DNA of 64,000 bases from Tahibacter harae (GTDB lineage: Bacteria > Pseudomonadota > Gammaproteobacteria > Xanthomonadales > Rhodanobacteraceae). This document shows, piece after piece, positions 43,146-53,034 of the stretch. The stretch's first letter is position 1; each line of letters begins with the position of its first letter. The stretch is taken from assembly GCF_024437735.1 (NCBI RefSeq), contig NZ_JANFQO010000010.1, positions 1-64,000 on the forward strand, written 5' to 3'. The translations under genes and the position numbers were made by a program. The notes under the pieces are model-generated. The model was not told the origin of the DNA. It saw only the letters and a list, made by a program, of their open reading frames with translations, and made no database searches.

Positions 43146-44627
43146 GTGAAAGCGTTCGCCCGAGCGATCGCGCTGTTCTTCACCGGCTCGGTGGTCGGCA
43201 CCCTGACCCAGGTCGCCAAGGGCAAGCTCGCTGCCATGGTGCTCGGCCCCGAAGGCACCGGCGTGATCAATCAGCTCACCAATGCGTGGAACCTGCTCTA
43301 CGCGCTGACCGGCCTGGGTTTCTACAACGGCATCGTGCGCCGCGTTGCCGAAGCGCACAGTGGCGGCGACCGAGAAGCACTGGTACGGCAGCTGTCGACC
43401 TCGCTCCTGTTTCTCACCGCGGTCGCAAGCCTCGGCGCCGCGGCCAGCGTGGTGCTGGCGAGGCCGCTTTCCGAGTGTCTGTTCGCCGATGGCGGGCATC
43501 ACGCCCCGCTGGTCGCCATCACCTTGCTCAGCGTGCCCTTCGCGATCGTGGCGCAAACCTACAAAGGACTGCTCAGCGGCTGCCGGCTGGTCCGCCCCAT
43601 CGTCAGCGCCCAGATCGCCTCCGATGTGCTGGGCCTGGTTCTCTTCGTGATCCTGGTGCTGCAGATGCAGCTGACCGGCGCGGCACTGGCGTTCAGCGTG
43701 CTGCAACTGCTCAAGCTGGTGCTGCAGATCGCCACCGTGCGCCGCGCGGTGCCCGGCGTGGTCACTCTGCCCCGTGCCGCAGCGTTTTCCTGGCGCGAGG
43801 TCCGCATCAATGCAAGCTTCGGCATCAATGGCCTGTTCATGGCGGCGCTGGCCGTGCTTACGACCGTCGTCGTCTCGCGCTGGATCATCGCCACGCACGG
43901 GCTGGACGCCAACGGCATATTCTCCGTGGCCTGGAAAGTCGCCAGTGTCTACTTCGGCGCCATCTACGCATCCGCCGGCAGCTTCTATTTTCCCAGCCTG
44001 GTGGCCTGCCGCGACGACGCCGACCTGCGCCTGCGGGTCAACGAGGCAATCAGCCTGTATCTCTATCTGCTGCCTCCGCTGATCATCGCGCTGATGACCG
44101 CGGGCGAGAACCTGATGGTACTGCTCTTCAGTCCCGAGTTCGGCGCCGCGGCCGGCCTTCTGCTGCTGCTGCTGCCCGGAGACCTGTTCCGCGTGCTGGC
44201 CGAGGCCATGGGCATGGCCTTCCTGGCGCGCCGCAGGCTGCTGGCCTATACGCTGAGCTACGTGCTGTGGGCGGTAACGTTCCTGGCTCTCAGCCGCGCC
44301 GCACTGCCGCGCTATGCACTCACCGGCGTGGCAGGCGCCTATCTGGTATCGCAACTCATCAACGCAGCCGCGGTATACCTTTGCGCGCGGCGCCATTTTC
44401 GCTTCACCGTCGCCCGGCCTACCCTGCGGGCGCTAGGCGCAGGCGTCACCGCCGTGGCCGCGGCGGCGCTGTCGCTGGCGCAGGCGTCGGACTGGCCGCT
44501 GCGCTGTGCCAAGGGCGCAGTCATCCTGGCGCTGTGGTTCGGATTCGCCTGGACCGATCCCCGCTTCCGCACACTCGCGACGCAGGCCTGGTCGAAAGCG
44601 TTCCGGCGCGCGGAGCAGCGCACATGA
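43146..44627 (+). CDS. Polysaccharide flippase, Wzx-like
   Basis: Moves undecaprenyl-linked repeat units across the inner membrane. The 493-aa protein has 12-14 predicted membrane helices throughout and the opening ALFFTGSVVGTLTQVAKGKLAAMVLGPEGTGVINQ, typical of the PST/MATE-like O-antigen flippases. The start is a GTG after a 39-base gap. It ends with an ATGA overlap with the glycosyltransferase gene. Confidence 0.9.
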   Translation: MKAFARAIALFFTGSVVGTLTQVAKGKLAAMVLGPEGTGVINQLTNAWNLLYALTGLGFYNGIVRRVAEAHSGGDREALVRQLSTSLLFLTAVASLGAAASVVLARPLSECLFADGGHHAPLVAITLLSVPFAIVAQTYKGLLSGCRLVRPIVSAQIASDVLGLVLFVILVLQMQLTGAALAFSVLQLLKLVLQIATVRRAVPGVVTLPRAAAFSWREVRINASFGINGLFMAALAVLTTVVVSRWIIATHGLDANGIFSVAWKVASVYFGAIYASAGSFYFPSLVACRDDADLRLRVNEAISLYLYLLPPLIIALMTAGENLMVLLFSPEFGAAAGLLLLLLPGDLFRVLAEAMGMAFLARRRLLAYTLSYVLWAVTFLALSRAALPRYALTGVAGAYLVSQLINAAAVYLCARRHFRFTVARPTLRALGAGVTAVAAAALSLAQASDWPLRCAKGAVILALWFGFAWTDPRFRTLATQAWSKAFRRAEQRT

Positions 44628-45442
44628 AAACGCCGCGGCTGGCCATACTCACCGCCAGCTACAACCGACGCGACAGCCTGCGGCGGCTGCACCGCGCGCT
44701 GGCACGGCAGGCCTGCGCGCTGGACTGGCTCCACGTCGTCGTGGACGACGCATCCGATCCGCCCATCACCGAAGCCGATGTAGGCGCCCAGCCGGGGCGC
44801 CTCGTGTTCCACCGCAACACGCGCAACCGTGGTCCGCTGGTCACTCGCAACACCGGCCTGGACATAGCACTCGCGGAAAATGTCGAACTCATCGCCTTCG
44901 TCGACGACGACGACACGGTCACGCCGGATTTCTTTTGCTATGTTACGGACATGTGGACAAATCACCACGACGTGGGCTGGTATGTCAGCCGCTGCCGCTT
45001 CACGGGCGAGACGCCGGGCTCGGCCGTGTGGCCGGAGGCCGACGGCGTCTACGATTGGTTTGACGACATGCAGTTGCGCCGCCGGTTCGGGGCCGACGTA
45101 ATGCACGTGGTTGCCGCGCGGCGCCTGCAGGGCGTGCGCTTCTCCACCTGGGGCAGGCATCAGCGCGAATGGACGCTGCTTGCCCGGCTCGCCCGCGGCG
45201 GCGGGTTCTACGCGACCGACCGAATCACCAAGATAGCCACGTATTCGCCCGACGGCCTGACCCTGCGCAAGCGCGGACCGGCGCCTGATCTGGCGACCTG
45301 CGCGGGCTACGTGGCCAAACCTGCGGTCATCGCCCTGCGCCGGCCGCGCTCGCTCACGGCCTGGCGCGCACTGGCGCGCCAGCTGGTCCGCTTTCCGCTG
45401 CGCCTGGGCCTGCTCGCGCTGCGGCGCCTGGGGCTGGCGTGA
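44624..45442 (+). CDS. Glycosyltransferase family 2
   Basis: A 272-aa GT-A fold enzyme that adds a sugar to the repeat unit. N-terminal LAILTASYNRRDSLRRL is followed by VVVDDASDP and the metal-binding FVDDDDTVTPDFF (DxD region). The C-terminal part is basic and could associate with the membrane. The N-terminal ATG overlaps the flippase stop. Substrate cannot be assigned. Confidence 0.88.
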   Translation: MKTPRLAILTASYNRRDSLRRLHRALARQACALDWLHVVVDDASDPPITEADVGAQPGRLVFHRNTRNRGPLVTRNTGLDIALAENVELIAFVDDDDTVTPDFFCYVTDMWTNHHDVGWYVSRCRFTGETPGSAVWPEADGVYDWFDDMQLRRRFGADVMHVVAARRLQGVRFSTWGRHQREWTLLARLARGGGFYATDRITKIATYSPDGLTLRKRGPAPDLATCAGYVAKPAVIALRRPRSLTAWRALARQLVRFPLRLGLLALRRLGLA

Positions 45443-46338
45443 CGCCGCGGCTCCTGCATCTGAAGCCCGCCGCCTACTTCGCGCGACTGGCGCGCGCCGC
45501 CCTGGCGCGCCTGCTGTCGCGCCACCGCCGCCGGACGGGCGCGGCACGCATCGCCTGTTTTCCCGGCGACGACATCGGCGACCAGATCATCGCCCACGGC
45601 TGGTACGAAGATCTGCTGCTGCCGGCGATCTTCGACGGTTTCCTTGGCGCAGAAGCGGACGCCTTCCGCCGCGGCGCGGCCCTGGACGTCGGCGCCAATA
45701 TCGGCAATCACTCGCTGTGGCTGGCGCGGCGTTTCGCCCAGGTGTACGCCTTTGAACCCAATCCGGTCTGCCTACGGCTGTTCGAGGCGAACCTGCTGAT
45801 GAACCAGGTGGACAATGTGCACCTGTTCGCCCAGGGCCTGAGCGACGCCGCGGTGGAGATGACCTTTCACGCCGACCTCGACCGCAATCTCGGCCGCTCG
45901 GGCGTGAGCCCGGCCCTGGCCCCCACAGCGACGCGCCGTTTTCCCGTGCAGTTGGAGCGCGGCGATCATCTCCTTGCCGGCAGAGTGCCGGAAACCTTGC
46001 CAATCCTGCTGGTGAAGCTGGACATCGAAGGCCACGAACTCCAGGCCCTCGCCGGCCTGGAGGAAACGCTGCGACGGCACCGGCCGCTGGTGCTGTTCGA
46101 GTCGCACCGCGCCGGCGGCCCTGGTGGCAGCGATGCCATCGTCGGCCTGCTCGGGCAATGGGGCTATGCCCATTTCTATGTGCTGGAGGCAAACGCCTCG
46201 CGCTGGCGCAACCGGCTGGCCAAGCTGGCCCATCGCCTGATCCGGGGCTGGCGGCTGAGCGTGCGCGCCGTGGCCCGGCCCGAGGACCGCCGCCACAGCC
46301 TCGTCATTGCCTCGGTGCGGCCGCCATGCGGGTATTGA
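45439..46338 (+). CDS. FkbM-family methyltransferase (copy 2)
   Basis: A 299-aa methyltransferase with motif I ALDVGANIGNHSLWLAR, AFEPNPVC and the C-terminal KLDIEGHELQALAG signature. It starts with a GTG overlapping the previous stop (GTGA). Strong similarity to the copy at 42219-43106, including the length and the conserved tail with VRAVARPEDRRHS versus VLEVDQPDDRFHS, shows a duplication within the operon; the two may methylate different hydroxyls. Confidence 0.88.
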   Translation: MTPRLLHLKPAAYFARLARAALARLLSRHRRRTGAARIACFPGDDIGDQIIAHGWYEDLLLPAIFDGFLGAEADAFRRGAALDVGANIGNHSLWLARRFAQVYAFEPNPVCLRLFEANLLMNQVDNVHLFAQGLSDAAVEMTFHADLDRNLGRSGVSPALAPTATRRFPVQLERGDHLLAGRVPETLPILLVKLDIEGHELQALAGLEETLRRHRPLVLFESHRAGGPGGSDAIVGLLGQWGYAHFYVLEANASRWRNRLAKLAHRLIRGWRLSVRAVARPEDRRHSLVIASVRPPCGY

Positions 46339-47414
46339 TCCTTGCCAAGCATCTCAGCCACGCCCTGGGCGGCATCGAGATCCAGTGCGAGCTGACGGCG
46401 CGCCAGCTCGCGGCACTCGGCCACGACGTGTGCTATGGCGCGGCCGGGGGTATCTGCGCCACGCTGCCCGCCGTCCCTTATGCAGTCGATCGCTGGACAC
46501 CCGGCAATGCGGCGCAGACGGCGGCGCTGATCGCCCGCGCACGCCCCGACGTGATCTACCTGCGCCACAACAAGGTCGGCCTGCGCACTACCGCGCGCAC
46601 TGCCGCGCGCGCCGGCGTGCCGCTGGTGTTCGCCGCGTCCAGCCTGCAGGACGTTCAGGCGTTCAGCTATCACGCCAAGCATGCGCGCTGGACCCCGCGG
46701 CGCTTGGCCTCGGTCGCTTGGCAATGCCTGCGCAGCCGCTGGAACTGGAGCGGCTTCCGCTGGGTATCCGCGGCCGTCTCGCTCAATGCGGACTACACGC
46801 GGCACCTGCCGGTGGCGCGGCGCTGCCATATCCCGGATTCGATGGAAGCGGCCGCGGAGCCATTCCGCTGGCCGCGCCGCTTCGTCGCCTGGGTGGCCCA
46901 GATCAAGGACTACAAAAACCCCGGCGCCTATGTCGAACTGGCGCGGCGCTGCGCCGATCTGGAGGTCGATTTCCTGATGGTCGGCGAGGTGATAAGCCCG
47001 CGCTACGCCTGGATCGCCCAGGGCAAGGACCTGCCGGCGAATCTCCGCTACCTCGGCGTGCGCACGCCGGCCGAAGTCAACGGCATCCTCGCCGCGGCCG
47101 CGGCCTTGGTCCACACCTGTGATCCGGAAGGCTTCGGCAACAACTTCATCCAGGCGTGGCTGCAGGGAACGCCGACGCTGTCACTGTATTTCGATCCGGG
47201 CGGGCTGATCACGCGCGAGCGTCTCGGCAGCGTGCCGGGCGACCTGCCCGGACTGGAGCGCGACCTGCGCGCGCTGTTGGCGGACGAGGACGTGCGAGCG
47301 CAGACGGGAGCGCGGGCGCAGGACTATGCGCGCCGGCAGCACGACCCCGCCGTCAATGCGCGCCGCCTGGCGCAGCTGCTGGAGGAAGTCGTCCACGGCG
47401 CGAGGGCACCGTGA
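46326..47414 (+). CDS. Glycosyltransferase family 4 (GT-B fold)
   Basis: A 362-aa enzyme. The N-terminus is MRVLILAKHLSHALGGIEIQ, a glycine-rich acceptor-side loop; the donor-side C-terminal half contains VAWVAQIKDYKNP and the acidic CDPEGFGNNFIQAWLQGTP motif that contacts the nucleotide sugar. The ATG lies 13 bases inside the FkbM gene; the frame is open further upstream but overlaps it. Confidence 0.88.
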   Translation: MRVLILAKHLSHALGGIEIQCELTARQLAALGHDVCYGAAGGICATLPAVPYAVDRWTPGNAAQTAALIARARPDVIYLRHNKVGLRTTARTAARAGVPLVFAASSLQDVQAFSYHAKHARWTPRRLASVAWQCLRSRWNWSGFRWVSAAVSLNADYTRHLPVARRCHIPDSMEAAAEPFRWPRRFVAWVAQIKDYKNPGAYVELARRCADLEVDFLMVGEVISPRYAWIAQGKDLPANLRYLGVRTPAEVNGILAAAAALVHTCDPEGFGNNFIQAWLQGTPTLSLYFDPGGLITRERLGSVPGDLPGLERDLRALLADEDVRAQTGARAQDYARRQHDPAVNARRLAQLLEEVVHGARAP

Positions 47415-48496
47415 AGGTGCTTTTCCTCACCAAGTACCCCCGCGACGGCGCGAGCAGCCGCTACCGCGTGTATCAATACCTGCCCTACCTGGAGGCAGCG
47501 GGCATCGCCTACCGGGTGCAGCCGTTCATGACGCCGGCAATGTACCGCGCAATCAACCGTCGCGGCGCTGCGCCCGCCAAGGCGCTGCACACGGGCTGCG
47601 CCGTGCTGCGCCGCGCTGCCGCCGTGCTTGGCGCGGGCAGCTACGATCTGGTTTTCCTGCAACGCGAGTGCCTGCCGTTCGGCACGCCCTGGCTGGAGCG
47701 CGCGCTGCGCCGTCGTGCGCCGCTGATCTTCGACTACGACGACGCCCTGTTCCTGTTCAAGCCGAGCACGCATACGCCGCTGGCCGACGCACTCAAGCGC
47801 CCGCAACGCATCATCGAGATCTTCCGCCTGGCCGATTGCGTACTGGCCGGCAACAGCTGGTTGTGCGCGCGAGCAGCCGAACACGGCGCAGACGCGCGCA
47901 CCTTCCACGTGGCGGAAGACCTGCAGCGCTACACGCCCCGGCCCGCACCACGCGGCGACGGGCCGCTGGTGCTGGGCTGGCTGGGCTCGCCCAGCACGGA
48001 AAAATACCTCGACGCCATCCGCGAACCGCTCCGCGCGCTGTGCCGCCGGCATGAGCGGCTGCGGCTGCGCATCGTCGGCGGCGGGCATTTCTCTGACCCG
48101 GAGATCCCGGTCGAGCACGTGCCCTGGCACCTCGATACCGAAGTGGCGCAGTTGCACACCTTCGACATCGGCCTGATGCCGCTGCCGCTGGAGGAGTGGT
48201 CGCTCGGAAAATCCGGCGGCAAGGCACGCACCTACATGGCCGTCGGTCTGCCGGCGGTATGCACCGGCATCGGCTTCAACTGCGAACTGATCAACGATGG
48301 CGAGACCGGCTTCCTGGTGCGCGAGCCTCAGGAATGGCAGGCCGTGCTGCAGCGGCTGATCGAGGACCCGGGCTTGCGTGCGCGCGTGGGCGCGGCCGCG
48401 CGGCGCACCGTCGAAGCGCGCTTCTCCCTGCAGCAGCAGGGGCCGCGCTTCGTCGAAATCCTGCGCGAGGTGGCCGCCCGTGGCCGACGCCATTGA
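47411..48496 (+). CDS. Glycosyltransferase, GT-B fold
   Basis: A 361-aa protein starting VKVLFLTKYPRDGASSRYR with a GTG that overlaps the previous stop. It has the conserved IFDYDDALFLFKPS stretch in the N-terminal half, LGWLGSPSTEKYLDAI at the linker and GKARTYMAVGLPAVCTGIG plus the DGETGFLV motif in the donor-binding half. This matches GT4-type proteins often found in exopolysaccharide clusters. Confidence 0.87.
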   Translation: MKVLFLTKYPRDGASSRYRVYQYLPYLEAAGIAYRVQPFMTPAMYRAINRRGAAPAKALHTGCAVLRRAAAVLGAGSYDLVFLQRECLPFGTPWLERALRRRAPLIFDYDDALFLFKPSTHTPLADALKRPQRIIEIFRLADCVLAGNSWLCARAAEHGADARTFHVAEDLQRYTPRPAPRGDGPLVLGWLGSPSTEKYLDAIREPLRALCRRHERLRLRIVGGGHFSDPEIPVEHVPWHLDTEVAQLHTFDIGLMPLPLEEWSLGKSGGKARTYMAVGLPAVCTGIGFNCELINDGETGFLVREPQEWQAVLQRLIEDPGLRARVGAAARRTVEARFSLQQQGPRFVEILREVAARGRRH

Positions 48497-49688
48497 CGTA
48501 CTCTACATTTCGTACAACGGCATCGACGAGCCGCTGGTGCACTCGCAGGTGCTGGCCTATCTGCAGGGCCTGTCGCCACGCGGCTACCGCTTCAGCCTGC
48601 TGACATTCGAACGCTCTGCGGCCGCCGCCGCGGATATCGCGGCCACGCGCGAACGCCTTGCCGCGCAGGGCATCGACTGGCATTGCGTGACGGCCCACCG
48701 CGGCTGGGGCGCGCTGTCCTCCCTGCGCGACCTGTGCGCCGGCCTTGCCGTCGCGCGGCGGCTGCAGCAGACCCGGCCCGCGCGGCTGATCCATGCGCGC
48801 AGCTTCATTCCCGCGCTGATCGCCTGGCGGCTTGCGCGTCACGGGCCGCCGTTCCTCAACGACCTGCGCGGTTTCTGGATCGACGAAAAGGTCTATCGCG
48901 GCCGCCTGCGCGAAAACGGCCCGGCCTATCGCCTGGCCAAGCAGCTGGAAGCCCGTGTGCTGCACGCCAGCGACGCCATTGTTTCGCTCAGCGAACGCGG
49001 CGCGCAGGCGCTGCAGGAATCCGCTGCCTCGCGCGGCCAGCCACTGCCGCCGCTGGTCACCATCCCGACCTGTGTCGACACCGCCCGCTTCGTCCCGGCC
49101 GCCCGCCCGCAGACTCAGCCGCGGCTGTTCGGCTACGTAGGCTCGCTCGGGGCGGAATACCTGCCCGAACGCATCATCGGCTACTTCGCCGCTGCGCGGC
49201 GACATTTCCCCGGCTGCCGCCTGAAGCTCATCTCGCGCAGCAGCGCAGCCCCCCTGCGGGCACTGGCGGCGCAGCAGGGCCTGCCGCCGGACAGCATCGC
49301 CATCGTGGCGCTGCCGCCGGAGCAGGTGCCGGCGGAGGTCGCTCGCTTCGACGTGGCGATGTCCTTCATACGGCCGCATTTCTCCAAGCTGGCCAGCTGC
49401 CCGACCAAGGTCGGCGAGTACCTGGCCGCGGGCGTGCCGGTGGTAGGCAACGCCGGCATCGGCGATATGGACGCCCTGCTCGGCGACGGCCGCGTCGGCT
49501 TCCTGCTGCGCGACTTCGACACCGGCAGCCTGGAGGATTCGTTCCGCCACCTGCGCCGGCTCTGGGGTGATGCCGGGCTCGCGGCGCGCTGCCGCGCTGC
49601 CGCCCTGGCGCAGTTCTCGCTGCGCGAAGGTATCAATCGCTACGATGCGATTTATCGCATGTTGCTCGCCCGGGGCGGGCTGCCATGA
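48480..49688 (+). CDS. Glycosyltransferase family 4
   Basis: A 402-aa GT-B protein. The GTG start lies 17 bases inside the previous gene and gives VADAIDVLYISYNGIDEPLVHSQV, which fits the start of the Rossmann-like acceptor domain. The C-terminal half has FGYVGSLGAEYLPER, CPTKVGEYLAAGVPVVGNAGIGD and RVGFLLRDFD. Donor and acceptor are unknown. Confidence 0.86.
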   Translation: MADAIDVLYISYNGIDEPLVHSQVLAYLQGLSPRGYRFSLLTFERSAAAAADIAATRERLAAQGIDWHCVTAHRGWGALSSLRDLCAGLAVARRLQQTRPARLIHARSFIPALIAWRLARHGPPFLNDLRGFWIDEKVYRGRLRENGPAYRLAKQLEARVLHASDAIVSLSERGAQALQESAASRGQPLPPLVTIPTCVDTARFVPAARPQTQPRLFGYVGSLGAEYLPERIIGYFAAARRHFPGCRLKLISRSSAAPLRALAAQQGLPPDSIAIVALPPEQVPAEVARFDVAMSFIRPHFSKLASCPTKVGEYLAAGVPVVGNAGIGDMDALLGDGRVGFLLRDFDTGSLEDSFRHLRRLWGDAGLAARCRAAALAQFSLREGINRYDAIYRMLLARGGLP

Positions 49689-50995
49689 TCGAGACCGTGC
49701 TGGAGGTCGCAGCGGTGCTGCTGCTGTGCGCGCTGGGTGCGGCATGGGCGCTGGACCGCCGCGGCGCGCCGCGGCAGCTTGCGGCTGTCCTGCCGAACAA
49801 CGCGCCGCCGCAGCTCACGGCGGCGGCGCGCCGCTTCCTGGGCCGGCTATTCGTCGCCGCCTTCCTGGTGCGGTTCGGCGGCGTGCTGCTTATCAGCCTC
49901 ACCGACGCCATCCGCAGCTTGAGCCTCAGTCCCGACTCCCTGCGCTATCACGAGGAGGCGCTGGCCATCGCCGAAGAAATGCGCGGTGGATTTTTCAACG
50001 CACCCAACTGGATCGACAACGGTTGGTTTCAGTTCACCGGCCTCATCTACTACCTGCTCGGGCCCAATCCGCTCTATATCCAGCTGATCAATATTCTGTT
50101 CGGCGCGCTCACACCGCTGGTGGTGTTCCGCCTGGTGCTGGAGGTCTACGGAGTGGAGAAAATCGCCCGCGTCACCGCCATGCTTGTTGCATTTTTTCCT
50201 TCTTTCATTTATTGGTCCTGCCTCATGCTCAAGGACCCGCTCTCGATCTTCAGCCTGTCCCTGCTGGTGCTGGCCGTCGTGCGCCTGCGCCGGGACTTCA
50301 GCGCCGGCGCGCTCGCGGCGATGGCGTTCAGCCTGATGATGCTGCTTGGCGTACGCGAGTATTTGTTCTTCGTGAGCGTATTTCTGATCGTGATTTCGTA
50401 CGTTCCGGTGGAGGGACGGCGCACGGCACCGCTGCTGGCGACCATGGCCGGCGTCGTCGTGCTGATCGGCGCGGCCACGTATTCCGCCGGCTTCGGCGTA
50501 TTCGGTTCGGACTACATCCGCCAGTCGCATTACTTCGACCTGGAGTACATCAACCAATCGCGCATCAACATCAGCCACGGTACCGGCGCCTTCTTCGACG
50601 AGCCGGAAACCGCGGCATGGGGCGAGAGCGCGGACTCGACATTTCGCGCCCTGGCCGCAGCGATCTACTTCTTCTTCGTCTCCATAGACCTCACCCAGAT
50701 CGGCAGTCTGCGCCAGCTGATGGCGCTGCCGGAGGTACTGGTCTTCCTGCTGCTGTTGCCCAGCCTGATGCGCGGCCTGGGCCAAAGCTGGCAGCAGGCG
50801 CGGCAGGCATCGTTGCCACTGGCGGTGTTTGCCTTCGGCCTGCTCGCGGTATACGGCTCGGCGGCCACCAACATGGGCGCGATGTTCCGCTGGCGCATGC
50901 AGGCATTGCCGCTGCTGCTGGCATTCATGGTGTACGGCGCCTTCGTCCACGGACGGGGGCCGGTGTTCAACGCGCTCAAACGCCTGGATTTCTAG
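49685..50995 (+). CDS. Multi-pass membrane protein, possible glycosyltransferase or second polymerase
   Basis: A 436-aa membrane protein with about nine helices. After the first helix there is a loop with SLSPDSLRYHEEALAIAEEM, and later SFIYWSCLMLKDPLSIFSLSLLVLA. The Asp/Arg-containing loops and NPLYIQLINILFGALTPLVVFRL recall GT-C type transferases (GT39-like) that use lipid-linked sugars. A second large periplasmic loop (about residues 265-320) is rich in charged residues. It could instead be the polymerase. ATG overlaps the preceding stop. Confidence 0.7.
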   Translation: MIETVLEVAAVLLLCALGAAWALDRRGAPRQLAAVLPNNAPPQLTAAARRFLGRLFVAAFLVRFGGVLLISLTDAIRSLSLSPDSLRYHEEALAIAEEMRGGFFNAPNWIDNGWFQFTGLIYYLLGPNPLYIQLINILFGALTPLVVFRLVLEVYGVEKIARVTAMLVAFFPSFIYWSCLMLKDPLSIFSLSLLVLAVVRLRRDFSAGALAAMAFSLMMLLGVREYLFFVSVFLIVISYVPVEGRRTAPLLATMAGVVVLIGAATYSAGFGVFGSDYIRQSHYFDLEYINQSRINISHGTGAFFDEPETAAWGESADSTFRALAAAIYFFFVSIDLTQIGSLRQLMALPEVLVFLLLLPSLMRGLGQSWQQARQASLPLAVFAFGLLAVYGSAATNMGAMFRWRMQALPLLLAFMVYGAFVHGRGPVFNALKRLDF

Positions 50996-51001
50996 CACCG
51001 C

Positions 51002-52177
51002 ATGCCTGGCCCCGTCGATGCCATCGTGCTGGGCCTTTCGCCGACCGGGCTGTTTGCCTGCCGCGAACTGCACCGCGCAGGCCGGCGCGTGCTCGGGGTG
51101 GATTCGGGTCCGGCCTGCGGCGCGCGCTCGGCGACGCTGGCGGCACGCTGGCAGGCGGAAGATGACACGGACCTGCGGCATCGCCTTGCGGATCTCGCTG
51201 GCCGCCAGCCGCGGCCGCCGCTGCTGCTGCCGACGAACGACCGCTACATCGAATTCGTGGGCCGGCACGCAGCCACGCTTGCGCGGGACTTTTGCTTTGC
51301 CGATGCCTACCGCGGACTTGCCGAAACGCTGCTGGACAAGCGGCTTTTTCACCGGTTGTGCCAGGAACACAACCTGGCCACCCCCAGCGTCTGGGAACTG
51401 GCGGACCGGACGGCGCTGCCGGCGCTGGCCGGGCAGATCGCCTTCCCCTGCCTCGTGAAACCGGCGCTGATCCACCGCGCGCGACGCTACCTGCGCGGCC
51501 ACAAGCTACTGCTGGCGCGCACGCCGGCGGAGTTGCAGGACTTTCTCACCGGCGTGCCCGACGATGTCGGCGGCTGGCTGTTGCAGGAGCTGATCCCCGG
51601 CGCGGAATCCCGCATCACGCTCTGCGCCGGCTACATCAACCGCGCTGGCGAACTGGTGCAGGCTTTCACCGCGCGCAAGCTGCGCCAGTATCCGCCGGGC
51701 TTCGGCTCGGCCAGCCTGGCCATGAGCGAGACCTGCGCGGAAACCGCAGCGCTGACCACCGATTTCCTGCGTGCGATCGGCTTCCGCGGCATCTTTGGCG
51801 CCGAATTCAAGCGCGATCCGCGCGACGCCCGGCTGAAGATCATCGAGATCAACCCCCGGCCTACCCTGTGGTTCCAGCTCAGCCATGCGGCGGGCAAGCG
51901 CATCGTCGACGCCGCCTGGCGCGACCTCGGCGGTGCCGAACCCGCGCCCGACCGGCCGCAGCGCAACGGCGTGCTCTGGCGCTACGCCCTCAAGGATCTC
52001 GCCGCCGCCCTGTTCTACCGGCGGCGCGGCGGCGATTTCGTATTCCCGCCGCCGGATCTCGCCGCGTCCGGCCCGCGCCGCAGTTCGACCTGGGCGGTAC
52101 ACGACTGGCGCGACCCGCTGCCGGCCTGGGCCGAGCCCCTGCTTTACCTGCGCAAATGGTGGAAGGAGCGGCGATGA
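51002..52177 (+). CDS. ATP-grasp family carboxylate-amine ligase-like protein
   Basis: A 391-aa enzyme expected to join a carboxylate to an amine (or thiol) using ATP. The N-terminal Rossmann-like domain has AIVLGLSPTGLFACREL; the ATP-grasp core includes FPCLVKPALIHRARRYLRGHK, LLQELIPGAESRITLCAGYI and the metal-binding RLKIIEINPRPTLW. In a polysaccharide cluster it may attach an amino acid to a uronic acid or amino sugar; this is inference. Six bases separate it from the upstream gene and four bases overlap the deacetylase. Confidence 0.87.
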   Translation: MPGPVDAIVLGLSPTGLFACRELHRAGRRVLGVDSGPACGARSATLAARWQAEDDTDLRHRLADLAGRQPRPPLLLPTNDRYIEFVGRHAATLARDFCFADAYRGLAETLLDKRLFHRLCQEHNLATPSVWELADRTALPALAGQIAFPCLVKPALIHRARRYLRGHKLLLARTPAELQDFLTGVPDDVGGWLLQELIPGAESRITLCAGYINRAGELVQAFTARKLRQYPPGFGSASLAMSETCAETAALTTDFLRAIGFRGIFGAEFKRDPRDARLKIIEINPRPTLWFQLSHAAGKRIVDAAWRDLGGAEPAPDRPQRNGVLWRYALKDLAAALFYRRRGGDFVFPPPDLAASGPRRSSTWAVHDWRDPLPAWAEPLLYLRKWWKERR

Positions 52178-53034
52178 AGACGCTCATTGTCAATGCCGAT
52201 GATTTTGGTCTCTGCGACGGCGTGAACGCGGCCATCATTGATGCCTACGGTGCCGGCGGACTGTCCAGCGCCACATTGCTGGTCAACGGCCGCGCGGCCG
52301 CGGCGGCGGCGGCGCTGGCGCGGCACCATCCCGGCCTCGGCGTGGGCCTGCATTTCAATCTCACCCTGGGCCAGCCCAGCGCCGAGCCAGCCGAGGTGTC
52401 GGATCTGCTGGATGCCGCAGGAGCGTTTCCCTCGCGCACCGAACTGGCGCGGCGTCTGCTGCGGGGCCGCGTCAGCGCGGCGCAGATCGGCCGGGAACTG
52501 GAAGCGCAGCTGGCAGCATTCGCACGGCTGGGCCTGCGTCCCACCCATATCGACAGCCACCAGCACGTACATGCCTTTCCGCCGGTCTTCGACGTGCTCG
52601 CACGCGTCTGCGCGGAACGGTCGCTGCCGCTGCGCCAGCCCTGGGTGGCGCGGCCCGGCGGCGCGCGTGCGCGCCTTGGCCGGACTCTGCGCAGCGCCGC
52701 GCTGCGCTGGATGAACTGGCGCAACCGCCGGCACTGGCACGGCCGCCTGCGCAGCAACCGCGCCTTCACCAGCGTGTTCGACCTGGGCCTGCCGCCAGCG
52801 CGGCTGGATGCCGGCCACTATCGGAGCCTGCTGGGCGCCGTGAGCGCATTTCCCTGTGAACTCATGGTGCACCTCTCGCGCCGGCCCGAGGACGTCGACG
52901 GGCTCACCCGCATCGGCGGAGTGTCGTACGCGGAATGGCGATGTCTCGCGAGCGGGGCGCTCGCCGAGGTCATCGCCGAACAGGGATGGCACCTGCGCAG
53001 CTACGGCAACGCTTTCGACGGCGGGCCGGGCTGA
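52174..53034 (+). CDS. YdjC/ChbG-like carbohydrate deacetylase
   Basis: A 286-aa metal-dependent deacetylase-like protein. Metal ligands are in NADDFG at the N-terminus and in LRPTHIDSHQHVHAFP; GVGLHFNLTLG is also family-typical. It would remove N- or O-acetyl groups from an amino sugar of the repeat unit or of a lipid-linked precursor, which could create the free amine used by the ATP-grasp enzyme next to it. The ATG overlaps the ATP-grasp stop. Confidence 0.9.
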   Translation: MKTLIVNADDFGLCDGVNAAIIDAYGAGGLSSATLLVNGRAAAAAAALARHHPGLGVGLHFNLTLGQPSAEPAEVSDLLDAAGAFPSRTELARRLLRGRVSAAQIGRELEAQLAAFARLGLRPTHIDSHQHVHAFPPVFDVLARVCAERSLPLRQPWVARPGGARARLGRTLRSAALRWMNWRNRRHWHGRLRSNRAFTSVFDLGLPPARLDAGHYRSLLGAVSAFPCELMVHLSRRPEDVDGLTRIGGVSYAEWRCLASGALAEVIAEQGWHLRSYGNAFDGGPG

